NCBI RefSeq assembly: GCF_001570485.1
Contig: NZ_BCTA01000077.1
Location: forward strand, 1-58,659
Direction: 5' to 3'
DNA from: Mycolicibacterium novocastrense
GTDB lineage: Bacteria; Actinomycetota; Actinomycetes; Mycobacteriales; Mycobacteriaceae
DNA: 58,659 bases
Shown here piece after piece: positions 43,047 to 50,861 of this stretch (the stretch's first letter is position 1; every line of letters starts with the position of its first letter). A program made the position numbers and the translations under genes. The notes under the pieces are model-generated. The model was not told where the DNA came from and ran no database searches. It worked only from the letters and a program-made list of their open reading frames with translations.

Positions 43047-45350
43047 TCACAACCCCTTGGGTCGCGACCCGATGACACCCTGAGTTTCAAGCCGATCCAG
43101 GTCGCTTTCGGTCAGTTCGCACAGTGCGGTTAGCACCTCGGCATTGTGCTCACCGAGCGTCGGCGGCGGGCGCTTCAGCCATCGCTCGCTGCCGGGTAAC
43201 CGGGTGAACGGCGGGCACGGGTAGAGGTTCTCCCCGGTACGGGGATGGTGCAGGCGTTCGAAGAACCCGCGATCGCGCAGTTGCGGGTTGTCGGTGACGA
43301 GCGACGGCGACACCACGACCTCGGCAGGCACCCCTGCGCGTGTCAGTGCCTCCGCGGCGGCTTCGGGGTCTCGCTCGGCGAGCCAGGTTTCGAGCTCCGC
43401 ACCGCCGGTGACAGCGGTCAGTGCGGTGCGTTCGTCTTCGGTGCGCGCGGCCAGGGCGATCCAGCTGTCGTCCCCGGCGCACCGATAGACGTTCTGCACG
43501 GCCGCCGCGTGCCCCCGGTTGCCTCGCCGCTCCATCACCCGCCCGAACACCTCGTATTCGATTGTCTGAACTGCTGTTACGTTCAGCACCGCCTCGATCA
43601 TCGGCACCTCGACGAGTTGGCCTTCGCCCGCGCGGTCGGCGAACTCGAGTGCGGCGAGCGCCGCGAAAGCGGCGTGGACCCCGGCGAGCGGATCACAGGC
43701 GCCGCGCGGAGCGATCGGCGGGCCGTCGGGCATTCCGGTGAGCCATGCCAGGCCGGCGATCTGCTCCATCGTCGGAGCGAAACCGACGCGGTCCCGCCAG
43801 GGCCCGGACAACCCGAATGCAGGCATCCGAACCACGACCAACCGCGGATTGAGGGTGAGCAGGGCGTCTGCGCTGAGGCCGAACTGCTCCATCACGCGCG
43901 GCGAGAAGTTCTCCACCACGACGTCGGCCTGGCCGATCAGGCGCCGAACCAGCCGGAGCCCCTCGTCGGACTGCAGATCGAGGGTCACCGACCGCTTGTT
44001 GGTGTTCATCGCGTGAAAGACCCAGCCGTACTCCCACCAGTCGTCGACGTCCTTGCGCATGCCGCCCGAGTAGCGGATGCCGTCCGGGCGCTGGATCGAT
44101 TCGATCTTGATGACGTCCGCGCCGAATGCGGCCAACGAGTGGGTGGCAGCCGGACCGGCCCAGAACGCGGTGAAGTCGACCACCCGCACTCCGGCGAGCG
44201 GCATGCGCTCGGTCGTCGCCCGTTCGGTACGTAACGACCTTGGCTCCCATAGTGCTTCATCGTCGCTTCCGCCGACGGGGGGTGAGGTGCCGACCGGCGC
44301 GGGGCGCGCCCTCGACATGAGCCACGGGGGTCGCGGCTGGCGGAATCCGGCCGGGTTGTCGACGTAGACCCCGCGTTCGCGGAGGTGCTCCATCGACGGA
44401 ATCGTCGCGCCTTTGCCCAGCGGCGCCAGAGGCAACCGGAACAACTGTCCCAATTCGACGATCTCGGCGACCGTGCGTTCCCTCATCCAGGGGTCAATGC
44501 GTTCGCGGATCCAATCGCGGTAGTCCCAACGGCCGATCTGGAACTGCAACTGCGCTATCTCCGTCAACTCCGGGCAGTCGACCATCGCGGCGAAGTCCAG
44601 CCACTGCTGGCCGGTCACCATGCTGATGCCGACGTAGCCGTCCTTGGCGGGTTCGATCGACGGCACCTCCACCGACCTCCGCACGGGAGGAACTTGCAGA
44701 AGCGCCGAATGCAGCCATTCCCCGCTCTGCATCAGCGTGACCGCCTCGAGCATCGACATGTCGAGGTGTCCGCCTGCCCCGCCGTCGCGCACGCGCCGCC
44801 GAAGGGCCAGCGCACCGTAGGCGGCCCAGGCGCCACCCATGTACTCCCCCAGGTCTCCGCCGATCGAGATCGGGGGGCCCGCGGGATCGCCGCGAAACCC
44901 GGTGAGACCCGACGCGGCCTGCAGCGTGAATTCGGTCGCGGGCCGCCCCGACCACGGCCCCGTCCACCCGAAGTCCGAGATCGAGACGACGACGCATCCG
45001 GGCGCGGCGGCCAGCAGCGCGGCGGGGTCGACACCGTTGCGACGGGCAGTGGGCTCGTCCGCCGTCACCACGATGATGTCGGCGGTGGTCATCATGCGCT
45101 CTGAAACGCTTGTGACGCTGCGCTTTCCGGCGTTGAGATAGCAGAACAGCGGCGAGTCGACATCATCGCGGAGTTCACCTCCGGTAACGGTGACGCGGCG
45201 CAGCGGATCACCCTCGCACGGTTCGACCTTGACCACATCGGCGCCCGCATCGGCCAGCAGCTTGCCGCAGTACGCCCCGGCGATGCGGTCGCTGATCTCG
45301 AGGACCCGCACATCGTGCAGCGGGGTGGATATCGTGTCGTTCACGCCCAC
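43047..45350 (-). CDS. Tandem-domain class III CoA-transferase (CaiB/BaiF)
   Basis: Fused protein of about 767 aa with two full CaiB/BaiF domains (residues 10-370 and 384-767). Each begins with the family motif (VRVLEISDRIAGAYCGKLLADAGADVVKVE and VRVVDFTAFWAGPAATHSLAAFGADVIKIE). Such enzymes move CoA between thioesters and free acids through an active-site Asp. Domain 1 keeps it as Asp197 in GGHLDMSM; domain 2 has Glu581 in GQLVEVPM. The GTG at 45350 has GGAGG five bases upstream; an ATG at 45374 and a GTG at 45344 are alternatives. It is divergent from the GntR gene, so likely its target. It is convergent with P450-1, 2 bp apart. Confidence 0.85.
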   Translation of the reverse strand: MGVNDTISTPLHDVRVLEISDRIAGAYCGKLLADAGADVVKVEPCEGDPLRRVTVTGGELRDDVDSPLFCYLNAGKRSVTSVSERMMTTADIIVVTADEPTARRNGVDPAALLAAAPGCVVVSISDFGWTGPWSGRPATEFTLQAASGLTGFRGDPAGPPISIGGDLGEYMGGAWAAYGALALRRRVRDGGAGGHLDMSMLEAVTLMQSGEWLHSALLQVPPVRRSVEVPSIEPAKDGYVGISMVTGQQWLDFAAMVDCPELTEIAQLQFQIGRWDYRDWIRERIDPWMRERTVAEIVELGQLFRLPLAPLGKGATIPSMEHLRERGVYVDNPAGFRQPRPPWLMSRARPAPVGTSPPVGGSDDEALWEPRSLRTERATTERMPLAGVRVVDFTAFWAGPAATHSLAAFGADVIKIESIQRPDGIRYSGGMRKDVDDWWEYGWVFHAMNTNKRSVTLDLQSDEGLRLVRRLIGQADVVVENFSPRVMEQFGLSADALLTLNPRLVVVRMPAFGLSGPWRDRVGFAPTMEQIAGLAWLTGMPDGPPIAPRGACDPLAGVHAAFAALAALEFADRAGEGQLVEVPMIEAVLNVTAVQTIEYEVFGRVMERRGNRGHAAAVQNVYRCAGDDSWIALAARTEDERTALTAVTGGAELETWLAERDPEAAAEALTRAGVPAEVVVSPSLVTDNPQLRDRGFFERLHHPRTGENLYPCPPFTRLPGSERWLKRPPPTLGEHNAEVLTALCELTESDLDRLETQGVIGSRPKGL

Positions 45351-45373
45351 GCACACCTCCCGGTCGGCCGCCA

Positions 45374-45445
45374 TCTTAGTAACTATTGGCAGATGGCAGG
45401 GCGACACCGCAGGTGGTGGCGCTATCACTGTTAATATTGCTAAGA
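45374..45445. promoter_or_regulatory. GntR operator candidates in the CaiB/GntR divergent promoter
   Basis: TCTTAGTAA at 45374-45382 and its near inverted copy TTGCTAAGA (TCTTAGCAA on the minus strand) at 45437-45445 flank the region, 63 bp apart, about six helical turns. Both lie in AT-rich patches next to the two start codons. Cooperative looping by the adjacent FadR-type protein is plausible but not shown. Confidence 0.45.
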
Positions 45446-45446
45446 C

Positions 45447-46256
45447 ATGACAACACTGGGAATCGGGCCCGAGGCGCGTCGCCGACTGGGCGCCCGCCGC
45501 ACGGCGGAGATCGTCGCCGACGAACTGCGCCGGCAGATCATCGAGGGTGAGCTCAACGACGGCGACCTGCTGCCGCGTCAGGAAGTGCTCGTCGAGCAGT
45601 TCAACGTGAGTTTGGTGTCGCTACGAGAAGCCTTGCGAATCCTGGAGACTGAGGGCCTCGTCTCGGTGCGTCGAGGCAACCGTGGCGGCGCGGTGGTGCA
45701 CGCGCCGGCCAAAGCCAGCGCCGCATACATGCTGGGCCTGCTGCTGCAGAGCGACTACGTGCCGCTTGCCGACCTCGGCACGGCGCTGCAGGAACTCGAT
45801 CCGATGTGCGCGGCGCTTGCCGCGCGCAGACCCGACCGCGGTAAGACCCTCATCCCCAGGCTCCGCGAACTCAACGCGGCCATGGCCGAACATATCGAGG
45901 ACGGAGCGCGGTTCACCGAGATCGGCGGGCAGTTCCACGACGAGATCGTCCGCGGATGCGGTAACCACACGATGATCGCGGTCGTCGGCAGCCTGGAGAC
46001 ATTGTGGACCGGACACCTCAACTGGTGGGCCGAGGAGAGCGCGGCCAAAGGTGAATATCCGTCGATGAGCAAGCGCCGCATCGCGTTGACCATTCACACG
46101 AAAATCACCGACGCGATCGCGGCGGGCGACGGCGAACGCGCCCGCAAGCTGGCCGCCAAGCACGTCGCCGACACTCAGACCTATTTGTTGGCAGGCGACC
46201 CCGAACAGCGGATCGTCGCGCTGTCCCCGCAGGCGCTGGCACAGCGTAAGCGCTAG
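45447..46256 (+). CDS. GntR/FadR-subfamily transcriptional regulator
   Basis: Regulator of 269 aa. The N-terminal winged helix (residues 18-85) reads TAEIVADELRRQIIEGELNDGDLLPRQEVLVEQFNVSLVSLREALRILETEGLVSVRRG. The C-terminal FCD domain has candidate metal ligands in QFHDEIV, GNHTM and IHTKI. FadR/FCD regulators usually respond to acids or acyl-CoAs. It is the only specific regulator in the 36-58 kb island and is the best candidate to control it. It leads a two-gene operon with the SDR and is divergent from the CoA-transferase. Confidence 0.92.
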   Translation: MTTLGIGPEARRRLGARRTAEIVADELRRQIIEGELNDGDLLPRQEVLVEQFNVSLVSLREALRILETEGLVSVRRGNRGGAVVHAPAKASAAYMLGLLLQSDYVPLADLGTALQELDPMCAALAARRPDRGKTLIPRLRELNAAMAEHIEDGARFTEIGGQFHDEIVRGCGNHTMIAVVGSLETLWTGHLNWWAEESAAKGEYPSMSKRRIALTIHTKITDAIAAGDGERARKLAAKHVADTQTYLLAGDPEQRIVALSPQALAQRKR

Positions 46257-46276
46257 ATGTCCGTGAAAGGCGCTGC

Positions 46277-46990
46277 GTGCGAACGGCTTTGATCACCGGC
46301 GGGAGTGGCGGAATCGGCAAGGCGTGCGGCCGCAAGCTTGCCGGACTCGGATACGAGGTCGTGCTGACGGCACGACGGGAAGCGCCGCTGCGGGCCGCCG
46401 CCGAGGAAATGGGTGCACGCTATGTCGTCGCCGATGCGAGCCTGCCCTCGGGGTTCGCCCCCGCCGTCGAGGCGGCAGGCACCATCGACCTGCTCGTGCA
46501 CGCCTCGGGAATCCTCGGTGGTACCTACGCCCGCAAGCAGACTTTCGAGCAGTGGCGCGCGACCATGTCGGCGAACCTGGACTCCTGCTTCGTGGTGACG
46601 TCGGCCGCGCTCTCGCGGATGCGGTCCGGCTCCCGGTTCGTGTTCATCTCGTCCTCGGCGGCGCATGAGCCGATGCGGGCCCGCACCGCCTACTCGGCGG
46701 CGAAGGCGGGTATGAACGCGTTCGCCGGTGCGCTGGCGCAGGAGGTCGACCGCGACGGGATCAACGTGCACGTGGTCACCCCAGGACCCGTCGAGACCGA
46801 AATGCTCCAAGACGTGCCGTTCGAGATGTACGCGATCCGGGCCGCCGATGTGGCCGACGCCGTCGCCTGGCTCGACACCGTCGACCCGGCGGTGGACGTT
46901 CCGGAGATCAGGTTGCATGCGATCACCCGCGGGCCGTCGGCCCGTCCGCCGGTCGTCCCCCTCGAGGCGCAACGCCGCGCCAACACGTGA
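46277..46990 (+). CDS. Short-chain dehydrogenase/reductase
   Basis: NAD(P)-dependent oxidoreductase of 237 aa. The cofactor loop is TGGSGGIG at residues 7-14, the structural NAG-like motif reads HASG, and the catalytic Ser-Tyr-Lys set is visible as ISSSAA and YSAAKAG, with PGPVET after it. The basic TARRE segment after strand 2 suggests NADPH preference. It starts with GTG, 20 bp after the GntR stop. The substrate is probably an alcohol or ketone intermediate of the island pathway. Confidence 0.88.
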   Translation: MRTALITGGSGGIGKACGRKLAGLGYEVVLTARREAPLRAAAEEMGARYVVADASLPSGFAPAVEAAGTIDLLVHASGILGGTYARKQTFEQWRATMSANLDSCFVVTSAALSRMRSGSRFVFISSSAAHEPMRARTAYSAAKAGMNAFAGALAQEVDRDGINVHVVTPGPVETEMLQDVPFEMYAIRAADVADAVAWLDTVDPAVDVPEIRLHAITRGPSARPPVVPLEAQRRANT

Positions 46991-46991
46991 C

Positions 46992-47034
46992 TTCGGTGTC
47001 GTTGGGTTCGCGCACCGCGACCAACTACACCGAA
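46992..47034. terminator. Bidirectional hairpin between convergent genes
   Basis: TTCGGTGTCGTTGG (46992-47005) pairs with CCAACTACACCGAA (47021-47034) with one mismatch. Inside, TCGCG and CGCGA pair across a CAC loop. The hairpin lies between the SDR stop and the amidohydrolase stop and probably ends transcription from both sides. Confidence 0.65.
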
Positions 47035-47039
47035 ATCGC

Positions 47040-48170
47040 CTACAGTGCTTTGACTGTCGACGGCAGGCCGTACAGTTCGGTGGCGTTGCCGCGCATGATC
47101 CGTTCGCGTTGGTCGGCGGGAAAACGGCGGACCGCCCACTGCGGCGAGTCGTAGCTCCAATGCGGATAGTCGGTGGAGAACATCAAGTTGTCACCGAGGT
47201 CCATCATCTCGAGGTACTCGCGGTACACGACGACGTCGACCTCCTCCAACGGTTGAGTGGTGAAACGCACGTGTTCGCGGACGTATTCGGACGGTTTGCG
47301 TTTCACGTGCGGCAGGTCGGACCTGCGCTGTGACCAGATGCGGTCCATGCGCCACATCACCGGCATCGCCCAGGTGAAGCCGCCCTCGACGAACACCACG
47401 CGAAGGTCCGGGTGGCGGTCGAACGCCCCGTCGAACACCAGGCTCATCAGATGCGATGCGTACAGCAGCGGCCAGGATGCGAAGAAGTCGTGCCAGTGCG
47501 CGGGGTTGCCGACCGGATAGATCGGGATCAGCTCGAACGGCGTCTGCCCCATCAGGTGCGTGGCGATCGGCAAGCCGTGGCGGGCCGCCGCGCGATAGAG
47601 CGGGTCGAAATGCGGGCTGCCGAAGGGGATTCCGCGGGTCTGCGGTGTCATCAGCACCTCGGCCATGTAGGGGTGCCCCGCCCAGCGTTCGACTTCTGTG
47701 GCGGCGGCCTGTGGGTCTTGTGCCGTGATGCTGATCGCTCCGCGCCACCGGCCGTGCCAGTTGGCCTCGCCCAGCCACACGTCGGCCAGCCAGTCGTTGT
47801 AGGTGGCCTTGAGGACGTGTTCGGCTTGCGGCAGTTGCGCATCGCACATCGGTTCCAGCACGGCGATGCTCACGCCTGCGTCGATCAGCAACTGTTTGGC
47901 GGCGTAGTCGGGGTCGCTGCCCGGCGGTCCGCCGTCGGGCGGTCCGGCGTCGACACGCAGCGAGTTGGTCTTGTACGAGTCGGGGGTGTCGTAGAAGTGC
48001 GGCAGCGGCGAGACGGCGTTGCCCGTCGGCCACAGTCTGTCCTTCCAGGTCGCCGGGGCGTAGCCCTTGAGCTCGTCGGCAGAGACGGGCAGTGGGTGGA
48101 CATCGGTGTCGACGATGGTGACCGCGATGTCCTCCGCGGAGGACCGCCGATCCGGTGCGATGGCTGTCAT
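47040..48170 (-). CDS. Amidohydrolase-2 family metal-dependent hydrolase/decarboxylase (intact)
   Basis: TIM-barrel amidohydrolase of 376 aa from the ACMSD-like group, which contains decarboxylases, hydratases and hydrolases. The metal site is intact: Asp23-x-His25 in VDTDVHP, His in IATHLMG, and the C-terminal Asp in STDYPHWS. A second conserved motif is FVEGGFTWAMPVMWRMD. It is cotranslated with a paralog through an ATGA overlap, and a Rieske ferredoxin leads the operon. Actinobacterial clusters often carry such pairs, but their reaction is not settled. A C-C or ring-cleaving hydrolysis in the catabolic pathway is likely. Confidence 0.88.
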   Translation of the reverse strand: MTAIAPDRRSSAEDIAVTIVDTDVHPLPVSADELKGYAPATWKDRLWPTGNAVSPLPHFYDTPDSYKTNSLRVDAGPPDGGPPGSDPDYAAKQLLIDAGVSIAVLEPMCDAQLPQAEHVLKATYNDWLADVWLGEANWHGRWRGAISITAQDPQAAATEVERWAGHPYMAEVLMTPQTRGIPFGSPHFDPLYRAAARHGLPIATHLMGQTPFELIPIYPVGNPAHWHDFFASWPLLYASHLMSLVFDGAFDRHPDLRVVFVEGGFTWAMPVMWRMDRIWSQRRSDLPHVKRKPSEYVREHVRFTTQPLEEVDVVVYREYLEMMDLGDNLMFSTDYPHWSYDSPQWAVRRFPADQRERIMRGNATELYGLPSTVKAL

Positions 48171-49216
48171 GTCACGTTCACCTCCAGCGCGAACGCATAC
48201 AGTTCACTGGCGTTGCGCCACAGCAGGCTCTCGCGTTGACGCTCGTTGAGTCCGCGCACCGCCTCCGCCGGCGTGGTCGCCGACCAGTGCGGATAGCTCG
48301 AGCCGTACATCACGAGATCCGCCTTGTCGGTGAAGTCCATCCACCGCTCGGCCGGTTCGGCCGACGTCGGGCCATCGAGGGCCGAGGTGCAGAACCGCAC
48401 ATGGTCGCGCAGATACTCGCTGGGATAGCGGTCCACCCAGGGGGTCTGGTCGCGCATCGACATCCAGAACGTGTCCAACCGCCACATCAGCGGGGTGAGG
48501 ATGTCATAGCCGCCGTCGGCGAACACGAACTTCAGCCCCGCATGCCTACCGAAGGTCCCCTCGACGATCAGCGTCGCAAGATGCACGAAACCGTTGAGCG
48601 GCATGAACGACGCGTAACCCGGATAGGTGTATGCGTGCCCGGCGAATGTCGGCGCGTGGTCGACGCCGTTGCCGCCGTTGATGCGCACCGCGACCGGGAG
48701 TCCGTGCCCGGCCGCCGCCTCCCAGATCGGTTCGAACATCGGCTTGCCATATGGCTCGCGCGACTGCATGGGGACACCGACCTGGACCATCTTCGGATGA
48801 TCGGCCCACCGCTCGATCTCGGCGACCGCGCCCCTGACGTCCTCGGGGTTGACGCGGATGGTACCGCGGAACCGTCCGCCGGTGTCGGGCTCGAGCCAGC
48901 GGTCGAGCAACCAGTCGTTGACCGCCGCGCAGATCCGGCTGTTGAGCAGGTAGTCGGCGATGTTGCCTCGGGTCAACGGGTTGAGGATCGCGTAGTCCAC
49001 GCCGCCCTCGTCGAAGAGGTGACGGGCCACGATTTCGGGGTCCGACCCCGGATAGCCGTCGCCGTAGAGGTCCGTTCGGTAGTCGCCTCCCGGTGCCTGG
49101 TACCACTGCTGTTCGACGTCCGGTATCGCCCGCAGTTTGTGCGGTTCGGCCAGGTAGCGCCGGATCTCGGCGTTGTACCGGAAGTGGGGCTGCACCGATG
49201 CGTCGATGACGGTCAT
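48167..49216 (-). CDS. Amidohydrolase-2 family paralog with degenerate metal site
   Basis: Protein of 349 aa, clearly paralogous to the downstream gene (shared PSEYLRDHVRFCTSALDG, MWRLD, YPHWSA and NERQRESLLWRNASELY patterns). All metal ligands seen in its partner are replaced. The DTDVH motif is DASVQ (Ser7, Gln9), the His of ATHLMG is Arg in AVRING, and the Asp of TDYPH is Ser in SSYPH. It may be a structural or regulatory subunit that forms a heteromer with the intact enzyme. It is joined to its neighbours by ATGA overlaps on both sides, which favours fixed stoichiometry. Confidence 0.85.
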   Translation of the reverse strand: MTVIDASVQPHFRYNAEIRRYLAEPHKLRAIPDVEQQWYQAPGGDYRTDLYGDGYPGSDPEIVARHLFDEGGVDYAILNPLTRGNIADYLLNSRICAAVNDWLLDRWLEPDTGGRFRGTIRVNPEDVRGAVAEIERWADHPKMVQVGVPMQSREPYGKPMFEPIWEAAAGHGLPVAVRINGGNGVDHAPTFAGHAYTYPGYASFMPLNGFVHLATLIVEGTFGRHAGLKFVFADGGYDILTPLMWRLDTFWMSMRDQTPWVDRYPSEYLRDHVRFCTSALDGPTSAEPAERWMDFTDKADLVMYGSSYPHWSATTPAEAVRGLNERQRESLLWRNASELYAFALEVNVT

Positions 49217-49569
49217 GCGGTCAGGTACACCTGTCCGTCGGCGATGTCGACCTCGTAGGTGCGCACGCGTTTCGTGGGGTCGGCGAGGTTGACTCCGGTG
49301 GGGATGTCGAATTCCCACTGGTGCCAAGGGCATCGGATGACCCGGCCGGCACGCACATGGCGGACTTGGCCTGGCAGGTCGGGCGCGTACTCGGTGGTGC
49401 CCCGGACGTATCCGGCGCACAGCGGCGCGCCCTCATGTGTGCAGTAGTTCGCGATCGCATAAAGCGAGCCGTCGATGTTGTACACCCCCACGCCGAACCT
49501 GCCTGCCTGCACCAGTTTCATGGTGCCCGGCGGCAGGTCCTCGATGGCACACACCGGTCGGCGCCGCAT
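49213..49569 (-). CDS. Rieske-type 2Fe-2S ferredoxin
   Basis: Small electron carrier of 118 aa. The cluster ligands are Cys43-x-His45 in YCTHEG and Cys80-x-x-His83 in RCPWHQW, the standard Rieske pattern. The ATG at 49569 has AAGGG five bases upstream. It could serve the P450 transcribed divergently at 49656 or the Rieske oxygenase at 40.6 kb. It leads the operon with the amidohydrolase pair, joined by an ATGA overlap. Confidence 0.9.
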   Translation of the reverse strand: MRRRPVCAIEDLPPGTMKLVQAGRFGVGVYNIDGSLYAIANYCTHEGAPLCAGYVRGTTEYAPDLPGQVRHVRAGRVIRCPWHQWEFDIPTGVNLADPTKRVRTYEVDIADGQVYLTA

Positions 49570-49591
49570 CGCATCCCTTCGCTTACCTTGA

Positions 49592-49620
49592 CCTAGATTA
49601 CCTAAAATAGTAAAGATAGG
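49592..49620. promoter_or_regulatory. Shared 29-bp P450/Rieske promoter element, copy B
   Basis: On the minus strand this reads CCTATCTTTACTATTTTAGG followed by TAATCTAGG, matching copy A (41749-41777) in 25 of 29 positions. It lies between the Rieske ferredoxin and P450-2, again in a divergent P450/Rieske promoter. One common regulator is inferred. Confidence 0.65.
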
Positions 49621-49655
49621 CGGGTAGAGCGCCAACCCCGCTGCCGGGAGGCAAG

Positions 49656-50861
49656 GTGACGATCAGCACCCGTTCGGATGACCAGACCGTTCCCGATGTG
49701 GCGAGCGATCCCTACGCTTTTTTCGAGTACAAGCGCAGGACCGAGCCGGTGTGGCGCGGCACGATCATGGACACCTCGATGGTTCCGCCGGAACTTCTGC
49801 CGTCCGATGAGTGGACGCTGTTCGACTTCGACAGCGTGTTCGCGGCGTTCCGTGACGACGAGGTCTACGGCTCCGAGATGTACAACCAGACGATCGGGCT
49901 CGTGTTCGGGCCGACCATCCTGGGCATGCACGGCAAGCAGCACCACGACCACCGCAGCCTGGTCGCCAAGGCGTTCCGGCAGAGCGCATTGACGCAGTGG
50001 GAGCCCGAGGTGATCGTGCCGATCTGCCAACAATTGGTCGACGAGTTCATCGAGGACGGTCAAGTCGACCTGATCAAGGCGTTGACGTTCGAGTTCCCCA
50101 CCCGGGTCACCGCAGCGCTGCTGGGGCTGCCGCAAGACGACCTGGAGCTGTTCCGCCGCCTCTCGCTGGACCTGATCTCGATCACGGAGGACATCGAGGC
50201 CGGACTGACCGCCTCTGTCGAACTCGGCACGTACTTCCAGGACCAGGTCGACCAGCGGCGCCGGCAGATGACCGACGACATCATCGGCGATCTGGTCGGC
50301 GCCGAGATCGACGGCGAGAAGCTCACCGACGAGGCGATCATCTCGTTTCTGCGTCTGCTGCTGCCCGCAGGACTCGAGACCACCTACCGGTCGTCGAGCA
50401 ACCTGCTGTTCCTGCTTCTCACCCACCCCGAACAGCTGGAGGCCCTGCAACAGGAGCGCGAGCTCATCCCCGCCGCGATCGAGGAGGGCCTGCGCTACGA
50501 GACACCCCTGGTGTCGGTGCCGAGGTCGGTGACGCGTGATGTCGAGATCCACGGCATCCCGATACCGCAGGGTGCCCAGGTCAATCTCTGCATCGGTTCG
50601 GCGAACCGCGACGAGAAGCGTTGGGACAGAGCCGACGAGTTCGACATCCGTCGTTCGCGGCGTGCCCACATCTCCTTTGCGGGTGGCCTGCACAGCTGCC
50701 TCGGAATGCACCTGGCGCGGGTGGAGACGCGCGCCATGTTGACCAGCCTCTTCGACCGCGCAACAGACTTCGAGCTACAAGCCGACGACGACACCCGGAT
50801 CACCGGCATGCCCTTCCGCTCCCCCACACACCTCCCTGTCACCTTCCGCCCGACACGATGA
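49656..50861 (+). CDS. Cytochrome P450 monooxygenase 2
   Basis: Bacterial P450 of 401 aa. The I-helix motif is LPAGLETTYRSS, with Glu in place of the usual Asp, a variant seen in some P450s. The ExxR motif is in EEGLRYE, and the heme Cys is in FAGGLHSCLGMHL near residue 350. It starts with GTG. Its stop overlaps the start of an NDMA-type alcohol dehydrogenase by 4 bp, so hydroxylation followed by oxidation of the new alcohol is likely. It is distinct in sequence from P450-1. Confidence 0.92.
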   Translation: MTISTRSDDQTVPDVASDPYAFFEYKRRTEPVWRGTIMDTSMVPPELLPSDEWTLFDFDSVFAAFRDDEVYGSEMYNQTIGLVFGPTILGMHGKQHHDHRSLVAKAFRQSALTQWEPEVIVPICQQLVDEFIEDGQVDLIKALTFEFPTRVTAALLGLPQDDLELFRRLSLDLISITEDIEAGLTASVELGTYFQDQVDQRRRQMTDDIIGDLVGAEIDGEKLTDEAIISFLRLLLPAGLETTYRSSSNLLFLLLTHPEQLEALQQERELIPAAIEEGLRYETPLVSVPRSVTRDVEIHGIPIPQGAQVNLCIGSANRDEKRWDRADEFDIRRSRRAHISFAGGLHSCLGMHLARVETRAMLTSLFDRATDFELQADDDTRITGMPFRSPTHLPVTFRPTR

